Assembly: GCA_004293505.1 (NCBI GenBank)
Contig: RDYY01000063.1
Span: 1 to 7,978 of the forward strand
Source: Sphingobacteriia bacterium
Lineage (GTDB): Bacteria > Bacteroidota > Bacteroidia > Chitinophagales > Chitinophagaceae
Length of the DNA stretch: 7,978 bases
Reading direction: 5' to 3'
Notes under the pieces: generated by a model
What the model was told of the DNA's origin: nothing
The model's input: the letters and a program-made list of their open reading frames with translations, nothing else
The model's database searches: none
Made by a program: the position numbers and the translations under genes
Part shown: positions 1 to 7,276 of the stretch, piece after piece
Layout of the letters: the number at the start of each line of letters is the position of its first letter
Numbering within the stretch: position 1 is the stretch's first letter

Positions 1-2589
1 ATCCCGCAGGTTGCAACTGTTCAGGTCTTCAGAAATCAAGCGCACCCGAAAATTGCCAACAGTGTTGTACAAGAATGATGCGTAGGGCGTTGTGGTGGTC
101 AAATCGTTGTTGCCATCCCCATCAAAGTCCCAATAATAGGTATTGGCATTGGCAATGGTATCATTGAAGTTGACGCGCAAGGGAACACAGCCCACTGAAT
201 CTTCTTTTACACCATTGATAGAGGAAGCGATATCAGAACCCACGCCAGCCAAGTCAAACCGCAGTTTCACGGCCAATAAATTGCAACGACCATTGCTGGC
301 ATTGAAAGGCGAGAATGCACCTGGCGTTCCCACCAACACTTCGTTGATGGTCTCATTTCTTCTACAGGAGCAAATGGATTGGTAAATTTCTCCCTTGGCA
401 TCAAATCGGCTGGTACCCCCATCCACGTGATCGGGATAGCCCCCGTTTTGTCCAAAATAAGTAGCATACAACAGCGACTCAGCATCCCTTTTCAAAACAA
501 AGAAATAAAAATCAGCGCCGTCCGTACTGCGGTCATAAGCATCGGTACTCAAAGGCAGCTCACGGATGGATGCCATGGTAAAACTGTTGTTCAAACTGGC
601 TCCCCCCCATCCCGAAACATATACATTGCCACAACGGTCCACCAAAAAAGCCACCAAAGACAAAGATGGCAGGCTTAAATTAGACTTGCCAAAATTGGCC
701 GAGTACACATAGGCAGACAAGTCGGGAGCCAATTTGGAAATAAAATGCTTGCCCCTGTTTTGTGTGGTATCGGACTGGTTATAGGGTGAGTTGAGCACGG
801 GAAAAAAACCAGTTGTGGTACCCGTAATATAAGGAAACCCTTGTCGGTCAAATTGGATACCATAAATCACGTCATTGCCATCGGTTCCTACATAAGCCGA
901 TTGTTGTAAGCTTTGCCCATCAGCACTGATGACGGCAATAAAACCATCAATCTCTCCCCCTTTGAAGCCCCTAAAACTGCCAGGGTTATTGGCATTGCCA
1001 GGAAAATTGGTACTGGCAGTGGCACCAGCCACATAAATGTCGCCACTGCTGGGCCGAACAGCCAAAACAAACGCAGCATCGTCTCTTACACCGCCCAAAA
1101 AAGAAGAGAACACCACACTGCTCATGGCGTTGTTTAATTTAATGACCACCCCATCTTGGAAACGCGAACCTGGCCCCACTACCCCACCGTTGGTTCTTTG
1201 AAAAGCATTGCTGCTGGTGGGAAAATCGGTGGATTGGGTAACAGAGGCCAAAATGATGTTACCAGCATCATCCACAATGACTTCGCTGCGGGCATCGTCG
1301 CCATAATTCCGTTTGGTGGTTTCGCGAGACAGAGAAGAATAATTAGGGCTAACGTTTACCCCATCGTCTTCTCTTCCACCGATGCGCACAGATGCCAATA
1401 AACGTGAACCGGCCGCATTGAATTTGGCCAAGAAAATATCGTAATTGCCCCCCAAACCAACAAGGGGTAAAGCACCTGCAGCCGGGAAATCTGCACCAGA
1501 CAAAGTCCTGCCCGCTACCACCAAGTTTCCACCTTGGTCCACATACATGCTGTGGGGTTGCTCATTGTTGTTGCCGCCCAAATACGTGGCATACAACAAT
1601 CGGGTACCATCGGGTGAGAATTTTTCTATGCCAATGTCATAACCCGTTAATCCATTTCCAGCCACACCACCCTTGAAATTGCGCTGGTAAGCGCCATTGG
1701 TAATGGGGAAACCGTCCGCAAAAACAATTCCCCCTGCGTAAAAATTTCCTTCTAAATCATAAGTAGAAGTAAAGCCCCAATTGTCAGCAGCACTTCCAGA
1801 AAAAGTGATGAAGGTAATTTGAGGATCGATGACCAGGGTTTCTGTTGGTCCAATTTTTTGACTGCTTTGGTAACGGACAAAATTTCCCTTGACTTGATAG
1901 CTAACCGGTACTTCTTTTTTGCCCTCGGCGCCCAAAACATAACTCAAAGGAATGGATTCAGACAAGGCTCCAACAGAGGTTTGAAAAACCAATTTGCCTT
2001 CTTTCAATTTCAGGTTGTCCAATCCTTCTGCATACATAACAACTTTATTGATGTCAGCCCCGGGACGCAAAATGACATCGTATTTTAATTGTTGGTCTTG
2101 GGCATAAAAGCGAACATCGGTATGGGGATAGATGTCTTGGTACAGGACAGCTTGAAAACTGCGACAACCATTGGCCCAACGGGTTGAATCCTTGCCCAAA
2201 AAATAATTGGAATAGGCTGGCAAGGGTTTGTCTGCTACTATCCGAGGGTTGGGATTGGCTCCCAAAAACTTTACTTCAAATGCATGGGAGCGCAATAGAG
2301 TCTCCTCGCTGAGGTCTGCTTTTCCCCCACCATTTTCTGCTTGTTTGGTGGCCAAAGCATGTTGGTGAAAGCGGTGTTGCAAGCTGGCATATTGTTCAGG
2401 TTCGTGCAAGACCACCCGGTAACTGTTTTTGCCCAACAAAAAAGAGCCGTTGGGTACATCTGCTTTGTACAAAATATTTTTGTCCCACTGGCCCTTGTTC
2501 TCGGTGAACTCCAAATAATGCTGGGCCAAGAGGGGTTGCACCCATCCCAAACAAACCAAGAGGAAACCCAAGTATTTTTTCAACTGCAC
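1..2589 (-). CDS. Large secreted SBBP-repeat / PKD-domain protein, 3' end beyond the window (partial)
   Basis: The frame is open for 863 codons, checked codon by codon without a stop, and leaves the window at base 1. The start is GTG at 2589-2587, because TAA lies in frame five codons upstream and no other start fits. Residues 1-23 form a signal peptide (MQLKKYLGFLLVCLGWVQPL, then LAQ). Residues 24-256 begin with FTENKGQWDKNILYKADVPNG and end with VIDP, the pattern of the DUF7948-type N-terminal domain of Bacteroidota surface proteins. Residues 260-720 carry degenerate SBBP repeats, for example YATYLGG at 333, FSSFLGG at 494, VYVSGWGG at 656 and YATYFG at 708, with DxxGNxYVxG-like partners; these probably build a beta-propeller. 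C740, C742 and C769 may form disulfides. From about 795 there is a PKD domain (C801-V-P-L; W820 then DFDGDG, Ca-binding-like). The missing C-terminus would be expected to hold more PKD repeats and a type IX secretion or gliding-type sorting domain; this is inferred. The role is probably cell-surface or adhesive, with no known substrate. Confidence 0.9.
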   Translation of the reverse strand, partial: MQLKKYLGFLLVCLGWVQPLLAQHYLEFTENKGQWDKNILYKADVPNGSFLLGKNSYRVVLHEPEQYASLQHRFHQHALATKQAENGGGKADLSEETLLRSHAFEVKFLGANPNPRIVADKPLPAYSNYFLGKDSTRWANGCRSFQAVLYQDIYPHTDVRFYAQDQQLKYDVILRPGADINKVVMYAEGLDNLKLKEGKLVFQTSVGALSESIPLSYVLGAEGKKEVPVSYQVKGNFVRYQSSQKIGPTETLVIDPQITFITFSGSAADNWGFTSTYDLEGNFYAGGIVFADGFPITNGAYQRNFKGGVAGNGLTGYDIGIEKFSPDGTRLLYATYLGGNNNEQPHSMYVDQGGNLVVAGRTLSGADFPAAGALPLVGLGGNYDIFLAKFNAAGSRLLASVRIGGREDDGVNVSPNYSSLSRETTKRNYGDDARSEVIVDDAGNIILASVTQSTDFPTSSNAFQRTNGGVVGPGSRFQDGVVIKLNNAMSSVVFSSFLGGVRDDAAFVLAVRPSSGDIYVAGATASTNFPGNANNPGSFRGFKGGEIDGFIAVISADGQSLQQSAYVGTDGNDVIYGIQFDRQGFPYITGTTTGFFPVLNSPYNQSDTTQNRGKHFISKLAPDLSAYVYSANFGKSNLSLPSLSLVAFLVDRCGNVYVSGWGGASLNNSFTMASIRELPLSTDAYDRSTDGADFYFFVLKRDAESLLYATYFGQNGGYPDHVDGGTSRFDAKGEIYQSICSCRRNETINEVLVGTPGAFSPFNASNGRCNLLAVKLRFDLAGVGSDIASSINGVKEDSVGCVPLRVNFNDTIANANTYYWDFDGDGNNDLTTTTPYASFLYNTVGNFRVRLISEDLNSCNLRD

Positions 2590-2606
2590 GAGCCGTTTTG
2601 TTTAAG

Positions 2607-4727
2607 TTAAGAAATTTTGTGCCAACCTTCCCTCCCCTTTTCTCTTCGCAAAAATGCAGCCAAAGATTGGTGCTCCGCCAAAACCAAATTTTCATCCTGT
2701 TCCAAAATGGCCGCAGCGGCATCCCTGGCTTTTTCCACCAAGGCCCTGTCTTGGGCCAGGTTGGCCAATTGAAAGTCCATTGCCCCACTTTGCCGGGTGC
2801 CATCAATGTCTCCAGGTCCCCGCATTTCCAAGTCTTTTTCCGCAATCAAGAAACCATCATTGGTTTGACACAATACAGAGATACGTTCTCTGGCTGGTCC
2901 GCTGGCTTTGGTCCCCGTTAAAAGGATGCAAAAACTTTTTTCACTGCCCCGGCCCACCCTGCCCCGCAATTGGTGCAATTGGCTGAGGCCAAATTTTTCA
3001 GCGCTTTCTATGACCATGACGGATGCATTGGGCACATTGACCCCTACTTCTATCACCGTTGTACTGACCATGATCTGGGTTTCTCCCTTTACAAAGCGTT
3101 GCATGTTGGCTTCTTTCAAATCTGGTTTTTGTTTGCCATGAACCATGCTGATGGCGTACTGGGGTTCTGGAAAAAAAGATTTGACCTGATCATAGCCCTG
3201 CATCAAGTCCTCATAACTGAGTTTTTCACTCTCTTCAATCAAGGGATAAATAAAATAAATTTGGCGGCCTTTTTGGATTTCTTCCCGCACAAATTCCATG
3301 ACCTGGGAACGGGCCATCTCGGGTCTTTGTACCGTGGTCACCGGCAAGCGACCCGGCGGCAATTCGTCCATGATGCTGTAATCCAAATCGCCATAAGCTG
3401 TCATGGCCAATGTGCGGGGAATGGGTGTTGCTGTCATGACCAAAACATGAGGAGGCACCTGGGCCTTGGCCCAGAGTTTGGCCCTCTGGGCTACCCCAAA
3501 ACGGTGTTGTTCATCTACAATGACCAGGCCCAGGGATTTGAACTGAACCACGTCTTCAATGACGGCGTGCGTCCCAACCAAAAACAGCAATTCACCACTG
3601 GCCAAGTCCTGCAACAATTTTTTGCGGGCCCCTGCTTTGACCGACCCCGTCAAAAGACCTACCTGCAAACCCATCGGAGCCAAGAGCGCAGAAAGGCTTT
3701 GAAAATGCTGCTGGCAAAGGATTTCCGTTGGGGCCATCAAACAAGATTGGTACCCGTTGTCGGCCGCCAACAACATGGCCAAAAGGGCAACCATGGTTTT
3801 TCCACTGCCCACATCACCTTGCAACAAACGGTTCATTTGGTGGCCACTGCCGGTGTCTTGTCGTATTTCCTTGACCACTCTTTTTTGTGCACCCGTTAAA
3901 GCAAAAGGCAAATGGTTTTGGTAAAACCCATTGAAAAAAGCCCCAACCGTTTTAAACAAAACGCCCCTTTGGGTCTTGTTGCGTTGTACTTTTACCAATT
4001 GCAAGCGCATTTGGGCAATGAAGAGTTCTTCAAATTTCAAGCGCTCTAAAGCTTTTTGGTAATGGGCGGGCGAAGGGGGATAATGCAGTGCCGCATAGGC
4101 TTCAAAACGGGGCAACAAGCGCAGCGCATCCCGGTAGGCAATGGGTATGTTTTCAGGCAGGTCATGGGGCTGCAATTGTTGGAACAGTTCTTTGGTCAAA
4201 GCCGCTATTTGTCGGCCATTGAGTTGGCGGGACTTGAGTTTTTCTGTGGAGGGATAAATGGGTTCCAAATGGGTTTTGCTGGCCAGTTTGGCCGGTTGAA
4301 ACAATTCCCATTCAGGGTGCACCAACTGGGGTCGGCCATTGTAAAATCCCAATTTGCCAAAAGCCAAATAATTTGCCCCTTCCACCAAGGTTTTCTGCAC
4401 CCATTGCACCCCTTGGAACCAAGTCAATTCCAAGGTACCCGTTTCATCCTTTAAGTGCGCCACCAAACGTCGGCCCTGTTTTTGGCCCACCAATTCCCAA
4501 TCCACCAATTTGCCCACCACTTGTACATGGTCCATGTCTGGTTTGAGCTGAGCGATGGCGTGTACCTGGGTTTTGTCGATGTGGCGCAGGGGAAAATGGT
4601 GCAACAGGTCGGCAAAGCGAAAAATACCCAACTCTTTTTGCAAGAGAGAGGCCCGCAGGGGACCCACCCCTTTGAGCCATTCAATGGGGGTATCCAATCT
4701 TTGAGAACCTGGGTGTGAAATGGACAT
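2607..4727 (-). CDS. recG: ATP-dependent DNA helicase RecG
   Basis: The protein has 706 residues, close to the usual RecG length of about 690-700, and looks complete. RecG is a superfamily 2 translocase that reverses stalled replication forks and moves branch points of Holliday junctions. The N-terminal third (LDTPIEWLKGVGPLRASLLQ at the start, then an OB-fold region around residues 60-150) is the wedge domain that splits the fork. The motor follows: Walker A GDVGSGKT at 304-311, the DEQHR box typical of RecG at 405-409, motif III MTATPIPRT at 431-439, TTVIEVGVNVPNA at 556-568, and the arginine-finger motif QLRGRVGRG at 586-594. No key residue is missing. The ATG at 4727-4725 places the conserved LDTPIEWLKGVGP segment near residue 11, as expected for the family. 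There is no Shine-Dalgarno; a -7 element ends 7 bp upstream. The gene is divergent from trpS. The large secreted-protein gene follows 17 bp downstream on the same strand with no terminator between. Confidence 0.98.
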   Translation of the reverse strand: MSISHPGSQRLDTPIEWLKGVGPLRASLLQKELGIFRFADLLHHFPLRHIDKTQVHAIAQLKPDMDHVQVVGKLVDWELVGQKQGRRLVAHLKDETGTLELTWFQGVQWVQKTLVEGANYLAFGKLGFYNGRPQLVHPEWELFQPAKLASKTHLEPIYPSTEKLKSRQLNGRQIAALTKELFQQLQPHDLPENIPIAYRDALRLLPRFEAYAALHYPPSPAHYQKALERLKFEELFIAQMRLQLVKVQRNKTQRGVLFKTVGAFFNGFYQNHLPFALTGAQKRVVKEIRQDTGSGHQMNRLLQGDVGSGKTMVALLAMLLAADNGYQSCLMAPTEILCQQHFQSLSALLAPMGLQVGLLTGSVKAGARKKLLQDLASGELLFLVGTHAVIEDVVQFKSLGLVIVDEQHRFGVAQRAKLWAKAQVPPHVLVMTATPIPRTLAMTAYGDLDYSIMDELPPGRLPVTTVQRPEMARSQVMEFVREEIQKGRQIYFIYPLIEESEKLSYEDLMQGYDQVKSFFPEPQYAISMVHGKQKPDLKEANMQRFVKGETQIMVSTTVIEVGVNVPNASVMVIESAEKFGLSQLHQLRGRVGRGSEKSFCILLTGTKASGPARERISVLCQTNDGFLIAEKDLEMRGPGDIDGTRQSGAMDFQLANLAQDRALVEKARDAAAAILEQDENLVLAEHQSLAAFLRREKGREGWHKIS

Positions 4728-4730
4728 GCC

Positions 4731-4746
4731 TGGTCAAAATTAACCA
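4731..4746. repeat. Imperfect palindrome over the recG -7 element, possible operator
   Basis: TGGTCAAAATTAACCA pairs with its own reverse complement at 6 of 8 symmetric positions: TGGT/ACCA at the outer ends and AA/TT inside. It is centred on the recG -7 element and lies in the short divergent intergenic region. A protein bound here would block recG and could also affect trpS. The symmetry may be chance in an AT-rich promoter, so the operator role is only a suggestion. Confidence 0.25.
4735..4742 (-). promoter_or_regulatory. -7 promoter element of recG (TAATTTTG)
   Basis: On the minus strand the octamer TAATTTTG matches the Bacteroidota -7 consensus TAnnTTTG exactly. It ends 7 bp before the recG ATG, so the expected transcription start falls at or next to the start codon. 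No TTTG-like -33 element is visible at the usual 17-21 bp spacing, so the promoter may be weak or depend on an activator. Confidence 0.6.
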
Positions 4747-4761
4747 ATCCTTTTCATTGCC

Positions 4762-4769
4762 TATCTTCG
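4762..4769 (+). promoter_or_regulatory. -7 promoter element of trpS (TATCTTCG)
   Basis: TATCTTCG matches the Bacteroidota -7 consensus TAnnTTTG at all fixed positions but one (C for T). Only five bases separate it from the trpS ATG at 4775, which predicts a leaderless transcript. A clear -33 TTTG is not visible upstream. It lies 19 bp from the oppositely oriented recG element, so RNA polymerase binding to the two should be mutually exclusive. Confidence 0.55.
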
Positions 4770-4774
4770 CGCCC

Positions 4775-5785
4775 ATGCAAAAAGAAGTGGTTGTCAGTGG
4801 CATCCGCCCCACTGGATTCCTGCACTTGGGAAATTATTTTGGTGCTTTGCGCAACTATGTGCGCATGCAAGACGATTACCAATGCTATTTTTTTGTCGCC
4901 AACTGGCACAGCCTGACCACCCATCCCGATACCCGAGAGTTGCAGAAAAGTGTGTTGCGGGTATTGGCCGAGAACATGGCTTGCGGCCTCGACCCCGAGA
5001 AAGTAGCCCTCTACGTGCAAAGTGACGTGCCTGAAATTGCAGAGCTCTATTTGTATTTCAACATGTTGGCCTACAAAGGAGAATTGGAAAAAACCGTCAC
5101 CTTCAAAGACAAAGTGCGGCAACAACCTGACAATGTCAACGCGGGCCTATTGACCTATCCGGTTTTACAAGCAGCCGACATCATCATTCAAAGGGCGGTC
5201 AAAGTGCCCGTGGGCAAGGACCAGGAACAACATTTGGAAATGGCCCGGAATTTTGCTGAAAGATTCAATTACCGCTACGGCGATATCTTACCCCTGCCCT
5301 ATGCTTTTAATTATGGGGAGGACTTGATCCGCATCATGGGTTTGGACGGCAACGGGAAAATGAGCAAGAGCGAAAACCAAATGGCCACTTTGTATCTGGC
5401 CGATGAAGACGACGTAATCCGCAAGAAAATCATGAAAGCCAAGACCGATCAAGGTCCGGCTACGGTGCATTCCGACATGCCCGATTTTATCCAAAACCTC
5501 TTCACCCTCTTGGGTTTGGTGAGCCAAGCCGATGTAGTTGACCATTTCAAGACCCAATTCAACAACAGTTCTGCAGGGAATTGCGTGATCCGTTATGGTG
5601 ACTTGAAAAAACAATTGGCCGAAGACATGGTACAATTCATTTCACCCATAAGGGAAAAAGCAGCTGCCTTGCAGGCCGATGAAAAAAAGCTGAAGGATTT
5701 GATGGCCATGGGTGCCGACAAAGCCCGCACCAGGGCCAAAGAAACCCTCTATTTGGTTAGACAAGCCATTGGTTTGAATTATTAG
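4775..5785 (+). CDS. trpS: Tryptophanyl-tRNA synthetase
   Basis: The protein has 336 residues, the normal length for bacterial TrpS (about 325-340). It is a class Ic cytoplasmic enzyme that charges tRNA-Trp with tryptophan using ATP. The N-terminus VVSGIRPTGFLHLGNYFGAL (from residue 6) holds the HIGH-type signature as HLGN at 17-20. FKDKVRQQ followed by NVNAGLLTYPVLQAADI and VPVGKDQEQHLE (around 146-155) are the tryptophan-pocket and Rossmann-core motifs, and KMSKS lies at 195-199. The rest is the helical anticodon-binding region. The frame is open back to an ATG at 4715 inside recG, but the ATG at 4775 gives the family-standard N-terminus and sits just after a -7 element, so it is preferred. 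There is no Shine-Dalgarno and no leader peptide or T-box-like structure. The kinase gene follows 52 bp downstream with its own promoter. Confidence 0.97.
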   Translation: MQKEVVVSGIRPTGFLHLGNYFGALRNYVRMQDDYQCYFFVANWHSLTTHPDTRELQKSVLRVLAENMACGLDPEKVALYVQSDVPEIAELYLYFNMLAYKGELEKTVTFKDKVRQQPDNVNAGLLTYPVLQAADIIIQRAVKVPVGKDQEQHLEMARNFAERFNYRYGDILPLPYAFNYGEDLIRIMGLDGNGKMSKSENQMATLYLADEDDVIRKKIMKAKTDQGPATVHSDMPDFIQNLFTLLGLVSQADVVDHFKTQFNNSSAGNCVIRYGDLKKQLAEDMVQFISPIREKAAALQADEKKLKDLMAMGADKARTRAKETLYLVRQAIGLNY

Positions 5786-5800
5786 CCAAAAACCATTTTG

Positions 5801-5830
5801 TTTGCTTAAGTTGCATACCCTATATATTTG
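5801..5830 (+). promoter_or_regulatory. Promoter of the deoxynucleoside kinase gene (TTTG-N18-TATATTTG)
   Basis: TTTG at 5801-5804 is followed after 18 bp by TATATTTG at 5823-5830, an exact match to the Bacteroidota -33/-7 pair at close to normal spacing. The -7 element ends 7 bp before the ATG at 5838, so transcription should start at or next to the start codon. No hairpin precedes it after trpS, so read-through from trpS is also possible. Confidence 0.75.
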
Positions 5831-5837
5831 AACCTTC

Positions 5838-6473
5838 ATGGCCAAACCCAAGAAACCCAAACACGTTGCCATTGCCGGAAACATCGGTGCCGGTAAAACC
5901 ACATTGACGGAAATGTTGAGCAAACATTACCGTTGGATTCCCCAATTCGAGAACGTGGACACCAACCCTTACCTCATGGACTTTTATGAGGACATGCCGC
6001 GTTGGAGTTTCAATTTGCAGATTTATTTTTTGAATTCCAGGCTCAACCAATTACTGGATATTCAAAATGGTACGGAGACGGTTATACAAGACCGCACCAT
6101 TTACGAAGATGCCAATATTTTTGCGCCCAACCTGCATGAAATGGGGCTCATGAGCAAACGGGACTTTTCCAATTATTACGATTTTTTCCAGACCCTCAAA
6201 TTAATGGTCAAGCCACCAGACTTACTGATTTATTTAAAAGCATCGGTGCCTACATTGGTGGCCCAAATCCAAAAAAGAGGCCGGGAATATGAAGAAAATA
6301 TCCGGTTGGATTATTTGAAAAAATTGAATGAGTATTACAACAAATGGATCGATGCTTACCAAGAAGGACCTTTGTTGGTGATTGATTGCGACAAAAACAA
6401 ATTTGCGGAGAATGAGGAACAATTTGGCGACATCATCACCAAAATTGACAGCACTTTGTTTGGGCTTTTCTAA
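5838..6473 (+). CDS. Deoxynucleoside kinase (dNK / dGK-dCK family)
   Basis: This 211-residue protein is probably a cytoplasmic nucleoside-salvage enzyme that transfers the ATP gamma-phosphate to the 5'-OH of a deoxynucleoside. The P-loop is GNIGAGKTT at 14-22. E38 in FENVDTNPY matches the catalytic/5'-OH-binding glutamate position. NLQIYFLNSRL at 59-69 holds the base-contacting glutamine (Q61). The D-R-S-type motif is D85-R86-T87 followed by IYEDANIFA. The LID region is KRGREYE at 146-152, with arginines that contact the phosphates. The length and motif order fit bacterial deoxyadenosine/deoxyguanosine kinases. Which base is preferred (dA, dG or dC) cannot be told from these motifs. The ATG at 5838 fits, because the P-loop then lies at the usual distance from the N-terminus and a promoter ends 7 bp upstream. 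It is probably a single-gene unit, closed by the hairpin at 6536-6568. Confidence 0.93.
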   Translation: MAKPKKPKHVAIAGNIGAGKTTLTEMLSKHYRWIPQFENVDTNPYLMDFYEDMPRWSFNLQIYFLNSRLNQLLDIQNGTETVIQDRTIYEDANIFAPNLHEMGLMSKRDFSNYYDFFQTLKLMVKPPDLLIYLKASVPTLVAQIQKRGREYEENIRLDYLKKLNEYYNKWIDAYQEGPLLVIDCDKNKFAENEEQFGDIITKIDSTLFGLF

Positions 6474-6535
6474 ACCATCCCTTAGATCCCATACAGTAGA
6501 ATTTTATTGGGTGAATGGTCTCATAGGTGCAAATT

Positions 6536-6568
6536 AAAAGGGCGAAACATTTGGTGTTTCGCCCTTTT
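6536..6568. terminator. Bidirectional intrinsic terminator between convergent genes
   Basis: A perfect 14-bp inverted repeat (AAAAGGGCGAAACA, loop TTTGG, TGTTTCGCCCTTTT) ends in a T tract on both strands. It lies 62 bp after the kinase stop (plus strand) and 21 bp after the stop of the small secreted protein (minus strand), so it can end transcription from both sides. Confidence 0.92.
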
Positions 6569-6589
6569 ACCATAAGGTGAAGTGTGCAT

Positions 6590-7129
6590 TTAATACTTAT
6601 ATCCAACCCCTTTTTTCATGGATTGGGTACCACCAAAACCCATGCTACCACTGGATTGCAAACCAGCATCTTTGTCAGATGTGATGATCACAAACTGACA
6701 ACCATTTTTGGCTGCTTCTTTTTTCAATTTTTCTTCCGCTGTTTTGTCACTGCCAGCAGCCGTACGGTAATTGATCAAAGATGTTTTGCCTCTGATCTCA
6801 CCCACTTTGGTTAAGCCAGAAGTAGACTCTTTGTCTACCAACATCACTACTTTTTCCCAATCATCGGTACCATTGACAACAATTTTTTCAGACACATTTT
6901 CTACCCGACCGCTTTTGCCATACACAATTTTTTCAACGGCAAATTTGCTGATGGTTTGCTCAGCATCTTCGTTCACAAACTTGTATACAACCGTATACTC
7001 GTTTACTTTAACTACAGACCCGTCAATGGATTTTCCATTGTGGAGGCTTATTTTATCAGCTACAGCTTGGGCATTTGCCATGGCAAAACTGCCAACAAGG
7101 AGAAGGAGGAGGGTAAACCGTTTGATCAT
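6590..7129 (-). CDS. Small secreted protein of unknown function
   Basis: The protein has 179 residues and I do not recognise a named family with confidence. The frame is open up to 7177, but the ATG at 7129 gives a clean signal peptide (MIKRFTLLLLLVGSFAMANA, then Q at 21), so this start is chosen. The mature part begins ADKISLHNGKSIDGSVVKV and continues through EYTVVYKF and FAVEKIVYGKSGRVENV. This beta-rich pattern resembles small exported Bacteroidota proteins that carry a 'DkI.l.dGk.i.g.V..v' module. The second half (around 100-179) has a lysine-rich helix EEKLKKEAAKNGCQFVIIT, recalling the 'A...Ga..v' strand-helix pattern of small envelope proteins of the RcsF/YbjQ kind; this link is weak. 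The C-terminus is glycine- and serine-rich and ends in GVGYKY. The single cysteine is in that helix; there is no lipobox. It probably acts in the periplasm or at the outer membrane. It is convergent with the kinase gene and lies downstream of pckA on the same strand, behind that gene's terminator. Confidence 0.85.
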   Translation of the reverse strand: MIKRFTLLLLLVGSFAMANAQAVADKISLHNGKSIDGSVVKVNEYTVVYKFVNEDAEQTISKFAVEKIVYGKSGRVENVSEKIVVNGTDDWEKVVMLVDKESTSGLTKVGEIRGKTSLINYRTAAGSDKTAEEKLKKEAAKNGCQFVIITSDKDAGLQSSGSMGFGGTQSMKKGVGYKY

Positions 7130-7140
7130 TTCTAAAATTT

Positions 7141-7167
7141 TGCCCAATATACATAAATATGCCCAAT
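7141..7167. repeat. Two direct repeats (TGCCCAAT) upstream of the small secreted-protein gene
   Basis: TGCCCAAT occurs at 7141-7148 and again at 7160-7167, a period of 19 bp or nearly two helical turns, 12-38 bp upstream of the ATG at 7129. A run of eight C lies directly beyond at 7168-7175. On the minus strand TATATTGG within this stretch is a poor match to a -7 element. The repeats could be a paired binding site or chance. Confidence 0.3.
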
Positions 7168-7200
7168 CCCCCCCCACCAGGCTTGAATCCCCTAAAATTG

Positions 7201-7228
7201 AAATCCCCCCGGAAAACCGAGGGGATTT
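7201..7228 (-). terminator. Probable intrinsic terminator of pckA
   Basis: A 12-bp stem with one mismatch (AAATCCCCCCGG, loop AAAA, CCGAGGGGATTT) lies 48 bp past the pckA stop. On the minus strand the GC-rich stem is followed by ATTTCAATTTT, an imperfect T tract. A short T run (TTTT) also follows on the plus strand, but no plus-strand gene ends here. Confidence 0.75.
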
Positions 7229-7276
7229 TGATGAGCAGGCAATCGAAGAAATCGTTCCTCTTGTTAGAAACTGGTT

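Noticed and set aside
2396..2845. A 149-codon minus-strand open frame spanning the recG end and the start of the secreted-protein gene
   Set aside because: It is in a different frame from both real genes and its translation has no signal peptide or domain. The signal peptide and family motifs are in the GTG-started frame.
2970..3899. A 309-codon open frame on the plus strand opposite recG
   Set aside because: It lies entirely antisense to a recG gene with all helicase motifs intact. Its product is low-complexity and rich in H, F and Q, with no recognisable domain, and it has no promoter. It is a shadow of recG codon usage.
4715..4774. A longer trpS start at 4715 giving 20 extra N-terminal residues
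   Set aside because: It would overlap recG, add residues not seen in the family, and place the start upstream of the likely -7 element. The ATG at 4775 fits the family N-terminus.
7130..7177. A longer start at 7177 for the small secreted protein
   Set aside because: It would put 16 residues in front of a clean signal peptide and translate through the C-run and repeat region. The ATG at 7129 is better.
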